Source: Euborellia annulipes
Lineage: Eukaryota; Arthropoda; Insecta; Dermaptera; Anisolabididae
Direction of reading: 5' to 3'
Length of the DNA stretch: 64,000 nt
Assembly: GCA_023213315.1 (NCBI GenBank)
Contig: JAKCPI010025284.1
Span: forward strand, 62,001-126,000
Shown: positions 1-10,160 of the stretch, in pieces
How the letters are laid out: each line of letters starts with the position of its first letter
Position numbering within the stretch: the stretch's first letter is position 1
Position numbers and translations under genes: made by a program
Notes under the pieces: generated by a model
What the model was told of the DNA's origin: nothing
The model's database searches: none
The model's input: the letters and a program-made list of their open reading frames with translations, nothing else

Positions 1-854
1 AAAAAAAGTAATTTGTGTTTAATATGAAAATATAATATAAAAGTAGGAAATTATAAATTGAGAAATGTTTTTAATTTTAATAATAGTTATTTATTTATTT
101 TAGTTATATAGTATTAGTACGTTTAAATGTTCAGCTTAGAATTTAAAAAGTTATTGGAATTATTAAAAATGTTCATGATCATGTTTTAATTGGAATGTTG
201 TTGAAGGTGTACTTAACGTTTTGAAGTCTTCAAGATGCGAAATGGCAGGTAAGAGTGTTGGTTTGTAGAACGCCGTAGCAATAAAATTATGTTGATTCGT
301 TTTCTTGGTTTCAGGTTCTCCTCTCTTCACACTTTGAATTTATTATAAATATGAGGTAATTAATAACTTTGATATAAAATAATACTGAGATATGGTGTTG
401 TTTTGGATAAGTAAAATTTTAGGGAGCGCTTCTGTGTGTCCCTCGTTGAGATCTCCCATGGTCTGCTTCTCTCCTCTCTTTCCGCAAGCCACCAATTTTC
501 TCCTCCTTCGCTTTGCTTGTCTCTTTCCCCGCCCTTCAACCCCCTTTGTCCACGCGGAATCTCATCCCTTGTCTCGGTGGGGAGGGAAGTTGAGTCGAGA
601 ACTCCTCCCCACTTTTTTTCTCCTCCTTGCTTCTAGAAAATTCCTTCTTCATTATTTTTTTTATTTCAACTATTTATAGAATATAATAAAATTTATTTTA
701 ATTTTAAATGTAATATTTTTTGTGTTGTTTTTATTTTGTGAATAAATATTGATTTTTCTAAATAATTTTATTTGAATTTTTATTCAAATCTTCCTTTCTT
801 CAAAAATAAAACTTTCGAATTTAATTACAATTGCTTATAATACCTGAGGCCAGG
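1..854. other. intergenic, AT-rich with a pyrimidine-rich GC island
   Basis: No gene recognised. 425-650 is C/T-rich on the plus strand (TCTCTCCTCTCTTTCCGC, CCCCGCCCTTCAACCCCC). The open frames here are composition artefacts. 1130-1580 is likewise unassigned apart from the W fragment. Confidence 0.5.
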
Positions 855-972
855 TGCCTCATGTATTACAATATATATCCATCAAAATCTCGACATCGAA
901 TTTTTGACATGATCGCAATGTTTTCTCTCTATATATTTCATATATAGGGTAAGAGAAAGTAAAAAAAGCAAA
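855..972 (+). repeat. W repeat tail fragment
   Basis: CATCAAAATCTCGACATCG through TATATAGGGTAAGAGAAAGT. Other short W fragments lie at about 1325-1420 and 23555-23690. Confidence 0.75.
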
Positions 973-1062
973 CGTGTGGGGTCGTGGGACCCCCGGCAGG
1001 AACGAAGTTCCTCAAGCCTTTCCTTCAACTCAGAATATAATTTAATATGAATATTATTTAAA

Positions 1063-1130
1063 TAGAAGGAAAGCCCGCCTTTGGCGGGCTTTCCGTCTAG
1101 TCAAGAGCTGCGCCCGCTGGAACCTCTTGT
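1063..1130 (-). mobile_element. Helitron-type 3' hairpin end
   Basis: A perfect 12-bp stem with a 3-nt loop (1068-1094, GGAAAGCCCGCC pairing with GGCGGGCTTTCC), preceded on the minus strand by CTAG and a GGTTCCAGCGGGCGCAGC block as in the other two Helitron ends. The terminal tetranucleotide is CTAT and not CTAG. Confidence 0.45.
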
Positions 1131-2767
1131 TCGCCGTCTACGGTAGATAGAAGGAAATAAAGAGAAGGAGAAGATGGGCGTGGCCTCGCCAAGGCTTCGG
1201 CTAATCTCGCCTTCCTCCGCCGTCGCTCTGGCTCTGAGAACGCATTTTTGTTAGGAACGATTTTTGTTACGTTACATTTTCTCCCATTTCACTCTGCGTA
1301 AGCCACGTTAAAGAACTTCGTTCCAAAAACTGAAAAAGTAAATACATCAGTAAAATACTAGTATTATTTTACCGATTTTATTTAAAAGCTGATTTTCAAA
1401 TATTGTCAAATACGTTAAAATTGTCATTTAAGAGATAAGTATTGGATTTCATTATAAACTTAAAAATGTTTTTAATTATATTTATATGTTTATTAACTAC
1501 ATTTCCATTTATATTTTTAGGAAAAGAAAATGTTCAGCAAAAAATTGCAAAAATTATGACAAACTAATGAAATTGATACCCAGTGGCGGCTCGCCCATAA
1601 GGACTCTCGGACGCCGCCCCTCCTAAAGATTTGAAAAAGTAAAAAATAATTAAACACCCATTCAATTATAATTATACATCTAACTAACCAAAGTGTTTTA
1701 TCAGTCGCGTACATCGAAAATATAGGGAAAAAACAGGCAAAAATAGCGCGAAAAGTGCGTATTTATAGCCGTCGGGCGCTGTCCTGAACGCCCCAATCCA
1801 TCAACATGCAGTTATACGGAGAGAGATGTGGTGGGGGCTGCTGGTGCTATGACGCGTGTAAGCTTGAGCCGAATGGGAGCTTTGGGACGCCGTCCGAGCA
1901 TGCGCAGAGCGAAGCATCAGCTAGTCGCCGCACAGCGCGCCGGCGCACAGTGGGCCAGAAAACCAATTTAGGGCGCCAAAAGTCGAAAAAACGAAATGTA
2001 CCAGAGAGACAAACTAGCTATGACCTGATGTACTATGACCTTGAAGGCTTCTAGTACCGCAAATATCAACTCGCCCGAAGTACATCTAGTTGCTTTGAAG
2101 ACGCGATAAAGTGGCGGTTATTGACAGCAATTTGCATTGTGAATTTGTATGTGTTTTTCAAGCGCGTGTTACGGTGACTTGTTCCAGTGTTTTGAAATTA
2201 ATAAACATGGTGTCCTATTGAATTTTTCATCCTGAATACGAATCTGTGCTCGTCCATTGCTATAATTTAATTGGTAGTTTGAAAATTTGCAGTTGAAATA
2301 AGTACTTTTTTGTCCCTTAGAACTGGCTATATGTAGTGCTACAAAAATGTCCCTCCATTTCCCGCCAAAACTTTTCAAATAAAAGTTGTTCCTTAAAGCC
2401 CGTACTATCACCTACATTTCGTACATTTTGCCCGTTTTTGCCCCAAATCCTTAAAATGTGATTTATACCACTAAATTAGTGATTACTATTGTGTAAATTC
2501 TAGTTCTTCCTGCGATCATGATTTTTATTGTTGAAATTCTGTTACATAACTTGCTAAATTAATAATTTGATTCCTTTTTGTATTTTGATTAAGAACCGAC
2601 CGAATATTCGGTTTCGGTTACGGTTTCGGCCAGGGCGAAAAAAATTTAAAAAAAAAAGATAAGTAAAATGTTAAAGTGAGGTGGATAGCTGAGTAGATCT
2701 CGTAATAAGGAAGAAAGAAAAGAGCGTTTGCAGCTAGGTTTATTTCGTTTAATAATCACTTCAAGCC

Positions 2768-2799
2768 GACGTTTCGGTCAGATATACGACCATCATCAG
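2768..2799 (-). ncRNA. hammerhead-ribozyme-like motif 1
   Basis: Minus strand: CTGATGA, T, GGTC, 8-nt loop, GACC, GAAAC, GTC. Helix I is AGCC with GGCT just outside. One extra base lies between the core A and helix II. Surrounding 2690-2830 looks like a Penelope-like end fragment (CCTAGCTGCAAACGCTC). Confidence 0.5.
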
Positions 2800-3057
2800 G
2801 GCTACAATCAATAACAGAAAGGACCGAGTGAGTTTACAGTCAAAAGAAAGAAAATTAGTTTTCTTACATCATATGCGCACAAATTAACAAATAATTATAA
2901 TAAGATCAATGATAAAATTAAGAAACATAAGTTACATACAAGGTATATTGTAGATAGAATTAATAAAAGTAATTTTATGGTAATATAAAGTGAAAATGTG
3001 CGTGTATGGGGAATTTCCCAAATTACCAGGACGTGCCTTAAGTCAAAAACTGTGACA

Positions 3058-3150
3058 ATGCCAGGCCAGCTGGGAATTCCCCCCAGTTCAGGAGAATATA
3101 CTGACTCAGATGTATTTCATCTCACATCCGAGGAATCTGACTCGGACTAA
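3058..3150 (+). other. short acidic reading frame inside the Transib-like element, not identified
   Basis: A frame beginning ATGCCAGGCCAG encodes about 30 residues ending HLTSEESDSD and a stop at 3148-3150. The acidic Ser/Asp end looks protein-like and could be the 3' remnant of a lost transposase gene. It is too short to be sure that it is coding. Confidence 0.25.
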
Positions 3151-3195
3151 TAAATGAAGTAATCACTTTAAAAAAAGACGCATTTCAATCACCCC

Positions 3196-3655
3196 ACAAA
3201 ATTCCAAAATGAATGATTTGCTCCCCTTCTTTGGTCACATTTTTTTTTTGCAAAAATGTGGCCAAAAATGGACTCAGCGCCTCAAAGAACATATATTTTG
3301 ATACCCTACAAGAAATATTCCAAAATTTTGAAATCTGCCCCCCTCCCCCTAGTACCCCATTTGGTTTTTTCGCAGAAATATTTGTAAAAATAGACTCAGC
3401 GCGTCAAAAAACATATTTTGATACCCGACACGAAAAATTCCAAAATTTTGAAATTTGCCCCCTCCCCCTGGTACCCCATTTGGTTTTTTCGCAAAAATAT
3501 TTGTAAAAAATTGACTCTGCGCGTCAAAAAACATATATTTTGATACCCAACACGAAAAATTCCAAAATTTTGAATTTTGCCCCCCCCTGGTACCCCATTT
3601 GGTTTTTTCGCAAAAATAAGTTCAAAAATGGACTCAGCGGTTCAAAAAACCCCTA
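3196..3655. repeat. about 119-bp tandem repeat, four units
   Basis: Units share AAAATTTTGAAAT, a C-rich stretch, TACCCCATTTGGTTTTTTCG, and GACTCAGCGCGTCAAAAAAC. The AAAATTTTG landmark recurs at about 3321, 3440 and 3560. The first unit is divergent. Open frames through it (plus and minus) are by-products of the repeat. Confidence 0.85.
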
Positions 3656-4293
3656 TAAACCAAAAATCAGAATTTTGGCGCCCTAAATTGGTTTTCTGGC
3701 CCACTGTGCGGCGTTCCTTAACTTTTTAACCGCATTCTAAGTGTTTAACGAATGTGTGATTGGTATGTAGTGTGATTTAGTGTGTATGGTTTAGTGTTCT
3801 CTTGGGCCCCCCCCAGACCCCCCGGTGGTGCGCCCCCCCGGGCATTAAACTCACGAGCCGCCACTGTTGATACCCTAAAGATCATTCGACTTGAGCCAAG
3901 GACGGATCCAGAGGTGTTTCTCGGGGAGGTAATCTGGTGTGACACGTCGCACAGCACACTATTTTTTCTTAATTTCGGTAATTTAAAGGCGCATTCACCC
4001 CCCAAAGTCCAACCCAACGTCCTCGTCGTGGGGGGTGGTAACAGAAGTAAAGGATTGCCTGTTTGGGCGAAGTACAGTGGGAACCTCGTGTGTCCCGAGC
4101 CGCTACGGTAGCTGTGAAGGTCAAACAGGAACCTCGAAAATCTGGCTAACTGGGCTCTGGTGAAGGAGGACTCAAGAGGATCTCCTATTGGTTTCGGGCA
4201 GCAGCGACACCATCTCCATCCGAATAAAAAAAAAAAAAACTGCGGTGTAGAAAAGAGTGGGGCCTTACTACACTACTTTCCCATGAACATCAT

Positions 4294-5790
4294 ATGGAAA
4301 TGTCTCGCGAACTTTTAACGATGTCATGCGATCCGACTGACGATCGGCGCCGTTGCGGGTCCGGGCCGGGCGGTGCGAAATGGGCTACCGGACATATGTC
4401 AGTGTGCAACCAGGCTGCATATGGAGCATCGGCTACTGGAAGAACCAGAAACACCATCAACATAGCTACTTGGAACGTTCGGGGCTTATTGGCGCCAGGC
4501 AAACTGAACATAATCAAACAAGAACTACAAAGATATAGGATATCTTTCGCCGATTTATCTGAGACACATTGGAGGGGCAGTGGTCATTTTTGCAGTGACG
4601 ACCATTATGTCTATTTCTCCGGCAACGACCATCAAAGTAGGAACGGCGTTGCTATAATAATCCCGCGTAAACTCAACAATATCGTAGAGGGCTACAAACC
4701 AGTGAATGATAGAATAATACCCTTAAAGATAAATACAAAACCAGTAAAAATAAACATAGTCCAAATTTATGCCCCTACTGCCGATGCAACAGATGAAGAT
4801 GCAGAACTTTTTTACCAACAGTTAGAGGACACTATATCGGCTATCCCTAAAAGAGACATCACACTGATTATTGGTGATTTCAACGCCAAAATCGGTGAAA
4901 CAAAAGAAGACAATCACGCCAGGTCTGCTGTAGGGTGTTTTGGTACGGGAGAAAGAAACAAGCGCGGGGAACGACTTCTGGATTTTGCAATTGATAACTC
5001 GTTCACCATTGCCAATACGGTGTTCAAACATCATATCCGCCATCTATACACGTGGACCTCGCCGGGTGGACGTGATAAAAACCAAATAGATTATGCACTC
5101 GTCAACTCTAGGTGGAGATCTTCTGTCAAGGATGTCAAAACTTGCCCGGGGGCTTATTGCGGGTCAGACCACAGGATGCTGAAAATTGAATTCAGGCTGA
5201 AATTAGCAAGACCCAAACTGAATAACGAGCGGCATCCATCCAAGATCCATAATGTGGATGCGTTTAGAAGGTCCCTCAGCGAATCCTTTACAGAAACTGA
5301 TCCTCTAGTACCGTCAAACGAGATTTGGTTAAAAGCCAAAAGGTGGATGACTACTGCGGCAATGCGAAAGAAGGCTCCTGAAAAGAGAAAGAGACAGCAC
5401 TGGATGACTCCTGCAACCCTAGAAATCATCGAAATGAGAAGAGACCTAGTGAAAAGGGGAACTCTAACTACAGGGAATGAAGAAAAAATACGTCTTCTTA
5501 ATCGGGACATCCAAAGAAATTGCAGGAAAGACAAAAACCAATTTCTGTCTAATATGTGTCATGAAATTGAACTGCATGCCCATAACAACCAGACCAAGGA
5601 TCTCTTCGCCAAAATCAAAACGGTAACCAGGAGTTTTTCTCCGAAAACATGTGCCGTCAGGAACCATAATGGTGAAGAGATGAATGATTGGAAGGACATA
5701 TTAAACGCTGGAGGGAGTACTGCCTTAAGCTGTATGCAAATCCCGATTCCCACCAAAGAGAAATTCCAAGTAGAACCCCCACAATCATAG
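4294..5790 (+). CDS. RTE retrotransposon endonuclease and linker (frame 1 of a broken ORF)
   Basis: The reading frame opens with a Met at 4294. The endonuclease starts near residue 53 with INIATWNVRGL and has the exonuclease III-like catalytic set: the Asn of WNVR, the Glu of DLSETHW, QIYAPTAD, IIGDFNAKIG, LYTWTSPGG, IDYALV and CGSDHRML. These match BovB/RTE proteins, often labelled craniofacial development protein 2-like. The domain ends near residue 300 and is followed by a charged linker. About residue 470 the frame is lost: the expected sequence (a W-K-R-W/EYC-LY motif) continues at 5688 in another frame, so the last 25 or so residues printed by this frame are out of register. The enzyme nicks target DNA to prime reverse transcription. 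Confidence 0.9.
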   Translation: MEMSRELLTMSCDPTDDRRRCGSGPGGAKWATGHMSVCNQAAYGASATGRTRNTINIATWNVRGLLAPGKLNIIKQELQRYRISFADLSETHWRGSGHFCSDDHYVYFSGNDHQSRNGVAIIIPRKLNNIVEGYKPVNDRIIPLKINTKPVKINIVQIYAPTADATDEDAELFYQQLEDTISAIPKRDITLIIGDFNAKIGETKEDNHARSAVGCFGTGERNKRGERLLDFAIDNSFTIANTVFKHHIRHLYTWTSPGGRDKNQIDYALVNSRWRSSVKDVKTCPGAYCGSDHRMLKIEFRLKLARPKLNNERHPSKIHNVDAFRRSLSESFTETDPLVPSNEIWLKAKRWMTTAAMRKKAPEKRKRQHWMTPATLEIIEMRRDLVKRGTLTTGNEEKIRLLNRDIQRNCRKDKNQFLSNMCHEIELHAHNNQTKDLFAKIKTVTRSFSPKTCAVRNHNGEEMNDWKDILNAGGSTALSCMQIPIPTKEKFQVEPPQS

Positions 5791-5879
5791 AACCCGACAT
5801 CCTCCGCGAAGAGGTAGTGACGGCTTTCAATAAATTGAAGCCGCGGAAAGCATGTGGCCCGGATACACCTCCGAAATAA
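5688..5879 (+). pseudogene. RTE retrotransposon, short out-of-frame bridge between endonuclease and reverse transcriptase
   Basis: This third frame carries HIKRWREYCLKLYANP and EVVTAFNKLKPRKACGPD, the conserved linker that leads into the reverse transcriptase (expected to continue ...GPD.IP.E). It then stops, while the next frame resumes with EIITATGDLG. Two single-base indels, or indels of opposite sign, would explain the three pieces. Whether these are true mutations or read errors cannot be told from one copy. Confidence 0.8.
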
Positions 5880-7309
5880 TAACAGCCACTGGAGATTTGG
5901 GAGTGGAGGTGTTTTTGAAGATATGTCGCGCAATATGGAGCACGCAACAATGGCCAGAGGATTGGACCTGTTCCTTGTTTATTTCGTTGCATAAGAAGGG
6001 CTCCAAAAAGGAATGCGAAAATTATAGAACCATTGCGTTAGTTTCGCACGCGAGCAAAGTGATGCTCCATATCCTACATGAGAGGATCAGAGCTTTCCTA
6101 GACACCCAAATCCCTCAAGAACAGGCGGGTTTTGTCAAAGGAAAAGGAACCCGAGAGCAGATACTAAATCTGAGACAAATAATTGAAAAAGCCCGAGAGT
6201 TCAACACGCCGGTCTACATGTGCTTTGTTGACTACAAGAAGGCTTTCGACACAGTCAACTGGACCCATTTATGGAAGATCTTAGAAGAAATGGGTCTACC
6301 TCTCCACCTTATAGGCCTCATTAGATCCCTATACGAAAACAACTCAGCTCAAATTCAAATTGATAACAGAAGATCAGCCCGTTTCCGCGTCGAAGCAGGA
6401 GTCCGTCAAGGATGTATTCTCTCCCCGATCTTATTTAATATCTATGGGGAGTTTGCCATGCGTAAGGCCTTGGACGGTTGGGATGGAGGATTTTCTGTTG
6501 GCGGGTATAAAGTCAACAACTTAAGATATGCTGATGATACCACCTTGTTTGCCACTTCTATAGACGATCTGATCGAGCTCATCGAACGCGTTGAGACCGC
6601 CAGCCAGGAGATTGGGTTAAAACTCAACCGAGGTAAAACCAAAGTTATGGTTGTTGACAGGGGCAATAATAACCGGCCCGATATTTCTCAGATTGCGGGA
6701 TGTGAAGTCGTCTCAAAGTTCGTGTATCTGGGAGCTGTTCTTTCGAATGGTGGAGGATGCAGCGAAGAGATAAGGAGACGCATCGAGATCGCAAAATCTG
6801 CAATGGCTCGGCTTACTAGGATATGGAAGGATCGCCAAATAACAGAAACAACTAAAATTAGACTGGTACAAACACTGGTCTTTTCCATCTTTATGTATGG
6901 GGCTGAGACATGGACCGTCCTGAGAAAAGACCGAGACCGCATAAACGCTTTCGAGATGTGGTGCTGGAGACGACTGCTCAGGATTCCTTGGACGGCACAT
7001 CGCACCAACAGGTCTTTCCTCGAGGAGCTCGGTGTGAAAATACGCCTGGAGGCAACTATCTCCGATCGCATCCTGCGCTACTTTGGCCATATAATGCGCA
7101 GGGAAAATGCTCTTGAAAAGATCATTATAGAGGGCAAAGTCCAGGGGAAAAGACCACGCGGAAGATCACCATCAAGATGGATCGACCAGGTGAAGTCACT
7201 AACAGGCAGTCCGCTTCGGGTCACCGCGGCGAGGGCGTTGAACAGAGAGGAATGGCGTCTGACCGTTGAAAGAACGATCTTTCCAAGTGACCACGACACG
7301 TCAACTTGA
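5852..7309 (+). CDS. RTE retrotransposon reverse transcriptase and C-terminus
   Basis: About 470 usable residues. Motifs in order: SLHKKGSKKECENYRTIAL (region 1/2), FVDYKKAFDTVNW (motif A, first catalytic Asp), AGVRQGCILSPILFNIYGE (motif B), LRYADDTTLFA (motif C, YADD), GLKLNRGKTKVM (motif D), and FVYLGAVLSNGG in the thumb. The C-terminal part has the GAETWTV and MWCWRRLLRIPWTAHRTN block of RTE elements, ending RWIDQVK and a stop at 7307-7309, 23 bp before the AAG tail. All catalytic aspartates are present. The protein copies the element's RNA at the nicked target site. The first few residues belong to the preceding frame; true coding starts near EIITATG. Confidence 0.92.
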   Translation: MWPGYTSEIITATGDLGVEVFLKICRAIWSTQQWPEDWTCSLFISLHKKGSKKECENYRTIALVSHASKVMLHILHERIRAFLDTQIPQEQAGFVKGKGTREQILNLRQIIEKAREFNTPVYMCFVDYKKAFDTVNWTHLWKILEEMGLPLHLIGLIRSLYENNSAQIQIDNRRSARFRVEAGVRQGCILSPILFNIYGEFAMRKALDGWDGGFSVGGYKVNNLRYADDTTLFATSIDDLIELIERVETASQEIGLKLNRGKTKVMVVDRGNNNRPDISQIAGCEVVSKFVYLGAVLSNGGGCSEEIRRRIEIAKSAMARLTRIWKDRQITETTKIRLVQTLVFSIFMYGAETWTVLRKDRDRINAFEMWCWRRLLRIPWTAHRTNRSFLEELGVKIRLEATISDRILRYFGHIMRRENALEKIIIEGKVQGKRPRGRSPSRWIDQVKSLTGSPLRVTAARALNREEWRLTVERTIFPSDHDTST

Positions 7310-7514
7310 CGTTTACGACTAAGAAGAAGAAGAAAGGCGCATTCTGTACTTGTTTGCCAGTATAGGCCTATAAATACAAATCAAATATTTTAAGTATTAA
7401 TTTTTAAAATTTTACATTAAAAATAATTTTTTTTGCGAAAAAAAGGTATTTTTTCAAATCTCGGGGGGGGAGGGGTAATTACCCCCTTTACCCCTCCCCT
7501 TGTATCCGCCCTTA

Positions 7515-8229
7515 ACTTGGGCACAGTATTCCTAAAAATAACAGTCACCTATGAGATCTTTCACAACAAATGGAAACATCAAATAAGATAAGTAATTTTT
7601 CTAGTAAAACTATGATAAATATTAGTGAAAATCAAACAATTGTCAATATTTTTGACAATAGTTTGAGACAGGGCCGCAGCAAGGAAAACTTGCGTCCGGG
7701 GCCAAGATTATAATTTGCGCCTCCCCCCCCCCCCCAAAAAAAAAAAATAAAAATTATAGAATTTTTTTATTTTATGGTTTAAGAGAAAACATTTTTATTT
7801 TTAAATCATTTATTTTTTTCTTATATAAAAATAATTACAAATTTATTTGCCATTCCATAACTTTGCCCTCAAGCTGATTGGAGAAGAGGGGGCAGCCAGG
7901 GGGGTGCATTCACCCACCCTCGACCCCACTCTCTATGTGACCATCCACATGAAAAGGTACCAAATCTTTATCGGGGTCAAAATTGAGTTTTTATGCTTTT
8001 TGAACAGAACACATCCTGCTGAGCAAGCCGGTATTTTTAGAATTTGTTTATCATTTTTTGTTTGGAAAATATGAATTTTTAAAATTTTGGTTATGAAAAA
8101 CCTAGTGTTGAGAAAAATGAGTTTAAAGTTTGTTTTTTCAATTTTTTTATAAAAAATACATAGATTTTGAGGAATCGAATATTTCATCATATAAGATGAA
8201 GAACTAGAGAATCAGAATCAGTAGGACTA
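7515..8229. other. unassigned AT-rich repeat-like DNA
   Basis: Contains a poly-C/poly-A junction at 7723-7747 and a segment 7860-8010 without protein similarity. CAGGGCCGCAGCAAGG (7670) could be a DNA-transposon end whose partner was not found. Confidence 0.4.
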
Positions 8230-8936
8230 ATAAAAAAAATATGCTGTGACTATCGCATAGCAGACAATTTTCCCTTACATTCGGTAATCAAAAGTTGTGT
8301 TCTGTGCTTGTCATACCAGATTTTTCGTATCGACATATTTAGTTTCCGCCAATATATTAGAATTTATAAGTATGGGAAAATATTTATATTTTGTTACCAT
8401 GGCAACCATTTCTCCTACCTTCCCTACGAAATATAGTGGGCGCCAGAAGTCCCTGATCTACTCGAAAGTGGAGCTTTGAGCTTAGGCAACCAAAAGGCTT
8501 GGTTTTATGAAATTTTATTTTAAAAGTAGCTTTTCTCTTTCAGTTGCATTAAAAAAGATGATTTATTTATTTTAAAAATATTGGTTTAGTTGACTAAGCT
8601 CAAGGCTCCACTCTCGAGCAGATCAGGTACTTGTGGCGCCCACTGTACAAGAGTAAAGTGGTCTTCAGAAGATTTCCAGTGGTAAAATGAGATACATTTT
8701 AAAGAGCATCTAAAAATAATTGTTTTTTCAATTTTAATCAAAATCGTTGGAGCGAATTTTAAGAAAATCGAAATAAAAGTGCATCAGAAAAGTAGACCTA
8801 CTAGTACTTTTTGGCCGATTTTATTCAAAAGCTTCGTGCCATGTCCTAAGAGGGTAGCAAACTTAAATATAAAATTTCATCTTGAGATATTTTGTTAACA
8901 TACACACACACACAGACAGACCATGTCGCGAAAACC
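8230..8936 (+). repeat. W repeat, copy with nested mariner-like MITE
   Basis: The W family, about 700 bp, starts with a hairpin (GTGTGAC...CACAGCACACAACTTTC and inverse, ending CACCAGATTTTTT), then GGAAAATATTTATATTTTGTT, GCAACCATTTCTCCTA, AGAGTAAAGTGGTCTTCAG, AAAGTACTAGTACT and CATGTCGCGAAAACCAC. This copy lacks the last 150 bp and is split at 8434-8645. Confidence 0.8.
8434..8645. mobile_element. Tc1/mariner-like MITE inside a W repeat
   Basis: About 50-bp inverted ends (AGTGGGCGCC...GAGTGGAGC and complement) flanked by TA (8432-8433, 8646-8647). Other W copies are continuous across this point (GAATACAAGAGTAAAGTGG), which gives the empty site. The ends resemble the larger element at 12120-17383. 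Confidence 0.85.
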
Positions 8937-9782
8937 ACTTTGCATAGCAACAGAACAAAATCAAAACAAATAAACAAGTGCGTTGCGTTATTTCTTTGAA
9001 TAATGGGTGGGCAAAGTTGTGCGCTCGGCTTAGTCCGACCCTTTATTTTAACTTTGAACCCCCTTAAAAAATTTTTACCATCCCAGAATGTAAAAATCGT
9101 GTATTTACGATATTCTGAAGGTCTTTAACTTTACAAATATATATCATTCATTCGTGAAATTATTATTAACGAAATTATTAACAAAATAGTTATCAAAATG
9201 AAGTACAAATATAAGAAAATCATTATAATCATCATTACCATATATAAAGCGCTGGCCTCTGACTTCCTGTCCCTGTGTGTATGTGACTATCAGGGCGCTG
9301 ACTGGCCAGAATAAAAGGAATTTGAGTCAGAGATGGAAATTTAAAACTTGAAAATTTTGCCAAAGGCGAGCAATTAGAAGTTAAGCTCTATTTACAAGTT
9401 AGATATAGTATGATAGCGCTGAATCCTGACTTTGATACCTGTTTTGTTTATATATTTTCAAGAATGAATTATTTTTGGAAACTCAACGGGCTATAAAATA
9501 TCGTAAATATGTTTTTTCATTCAGGGTTCTGAAAATTGAATTAGGGATGTCCAAAGTTTAAAAAAAAAACTGTAAGAATTCGATTTCTCTAAACTTTAAG
9601 CCGTTTGAGGCACCACTAAATCACCTCCGATTTTACTGAAACTCGGCGGGATAAAACTTGCCAACTTAGAAGTAAAACTCAGGCCGCGAATTGTGAAAGG
9701 TTGTTCACCGCTGTTGTAGTCTCTCATTTTATCTTTTTTTTTAACTTTGTCAAATCTATTCTACGGTATATCTATGTATCTA
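8937..9782. repeat. shared repeat segments
   Basis: 8940-9050 (AACGCAACG-type phrase, GGGTCGGACTAAGCC) recurs inverted at 16118-16215. 9060-9210 and 9530-9650 recur in the 46.16-46.87 kb foldback. No coding frame. Confidence 0.6.
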
Positions 9783-10057
9783 CAAGGGCGGATCCAGAGG
9801 TGTTTCTCGGGGAGGGGGGGGGGGGTAATTTGGAGTGACTCGTCGCACAGCACACTATTTTTTCTTAATTTCAGTAATTTAAAGGTGCATTCTGTACTTG
9901 TTTGCCAGAATATAAATACAAATCAAATTTTTAAGTATTAATTTTTAAAATTTTACGTGAAAAATAAATTTTTTTGCAAAAAAAAGGTATTTTTTTCAAA
10001 TCTCGGGGGGGGGGGGTAATTACCCCCTTTACCCCCCCCCTCTTGTATCCGCCCTTG
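9783..10057 (+). mobile_element. hAT MITE, CAAGGGCGGATCC family
   Basis: 275 bp, inverted ends CAAGGGCGGATCC / GTATCCGCCCTTG, perfect 8-bp duplication TGTATCTA (9775-9782, 10058-10065). Inside are two poly-G tracts and the conserved GTCGCACAGCACAC and TTCTGTACTTGTTTGCCAG blocks. Confidence 0.92.
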
Positions 10058-10081
10058 TGTATCTATCTATATTATAATAAA

Positions 10082-10160
10082 CTAGTCGCAAAGTCCGCCT
10101 TCGGCCGGCTTTCCGCCTAGCAAAGGGGCTGAGCCCCCTGGACCCCCTTGCTCGCCTCCG
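10082..10160 (-). mobile_element. Helitron-type 3' end
   Basis: On the minus strand the order is GGGTCCAGGGGGCTCAGCCC, CTAG, an imperfect hairpin around CCGGCCGAAGGCGG, then CTAG (10082-10085) and T. This is the same order as the Helitron end at 24.36-24.44 kb. The 5' end was not found; the body should lie to the right. Confidence 0.55.

Larger units (their letters stand above)
1946..3708. mobile_element. Transib-like DNA transposon, non-autonomous, RSS-like termini
   Basis: The terminal inverted repeats are identical over 36 nt (1946-1981 and 3673-3708) and both start CACAGTGGGCC when read inward. The 5-bp CGGCG is repeated at 1941-1945 and 3709-3713. A 5-bp CG-rich duplication of the form CGNCG and CACWRTG ends are the known marks of Transib, the transposon group related to RAG1. 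No RAG1-like open frame exists in the 1.76 kb, so this is a deletion derivative or MITE. It contains a hammerhead-like motif (2768-2799), a short acidic reading frame (about 3058-3150) and a 119-bp tandem array (3196-3655). Confidence 0.8.
1581..3866. mobile_element. hAT-type element (CAGTGGCGGCTCG ends) carrying a nested Transib-like insertion
   Basis: The ends CAGTGGCGGCTCG and CGAGCCGCCACTG are inverted, and TTGATACC is perfectly duplicated at 1573-1580 and 3867-3874. An 8-bp duplication is the hAT signature. With the inner element removed only about 520 bp remain, so it is a non-autonomous MITE. No transposase was recognised. Confidence 0.88.
3997..7332 (+). mobile_element. RTE-clade non-LTR retrotransposon, near full length, with 12-bp target duplication
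   Basis: The element interrupts a hAT MITE. The 12 bases AAAGGCGCATTC occur at 3985-3996 and again at 7333-7344, and on either side the MITE sequence is continuous. The 3' end is a short (AAG)n tract, typical of RTE elements, which end in microsatellites and not poly(A). It has a 300-bp 5' leader and one long coding region with an apurinic-type endonuclease followed by reverse transcriptase, the RTE/BovB layout. The coding region has two frame breaks (about 5690-5720 and 5850-5875) but no visible large deletion. The clean duplication and the intact catalytic motifs suggest a fairly recent insertion. Confidence 0.92.
3897..7514 (+). mobile_element. hAT MITE of the CAAGGGCGGATCC family, split by the RTE insertion
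   Basis: The left part is 3897-3996 and the right part 7333-7514. Ends CAAGGACGGATCC and TGTATCCGCCCTTA. Flanks ACTTGAGC (3889-3896) and ACTTGGGC (7515-7522) match at 7 of 8. Removing the RTE and its duplication leaves about 270 bp, the family size. Confidence 0.85.

Noticed and set aside
3745..4111. 90- and 109-codon frames on opposite strands
   Set aside because: They cross the border of the 1581-3866 hAT, a MITE end and the RTE leader, so they are chance frames.
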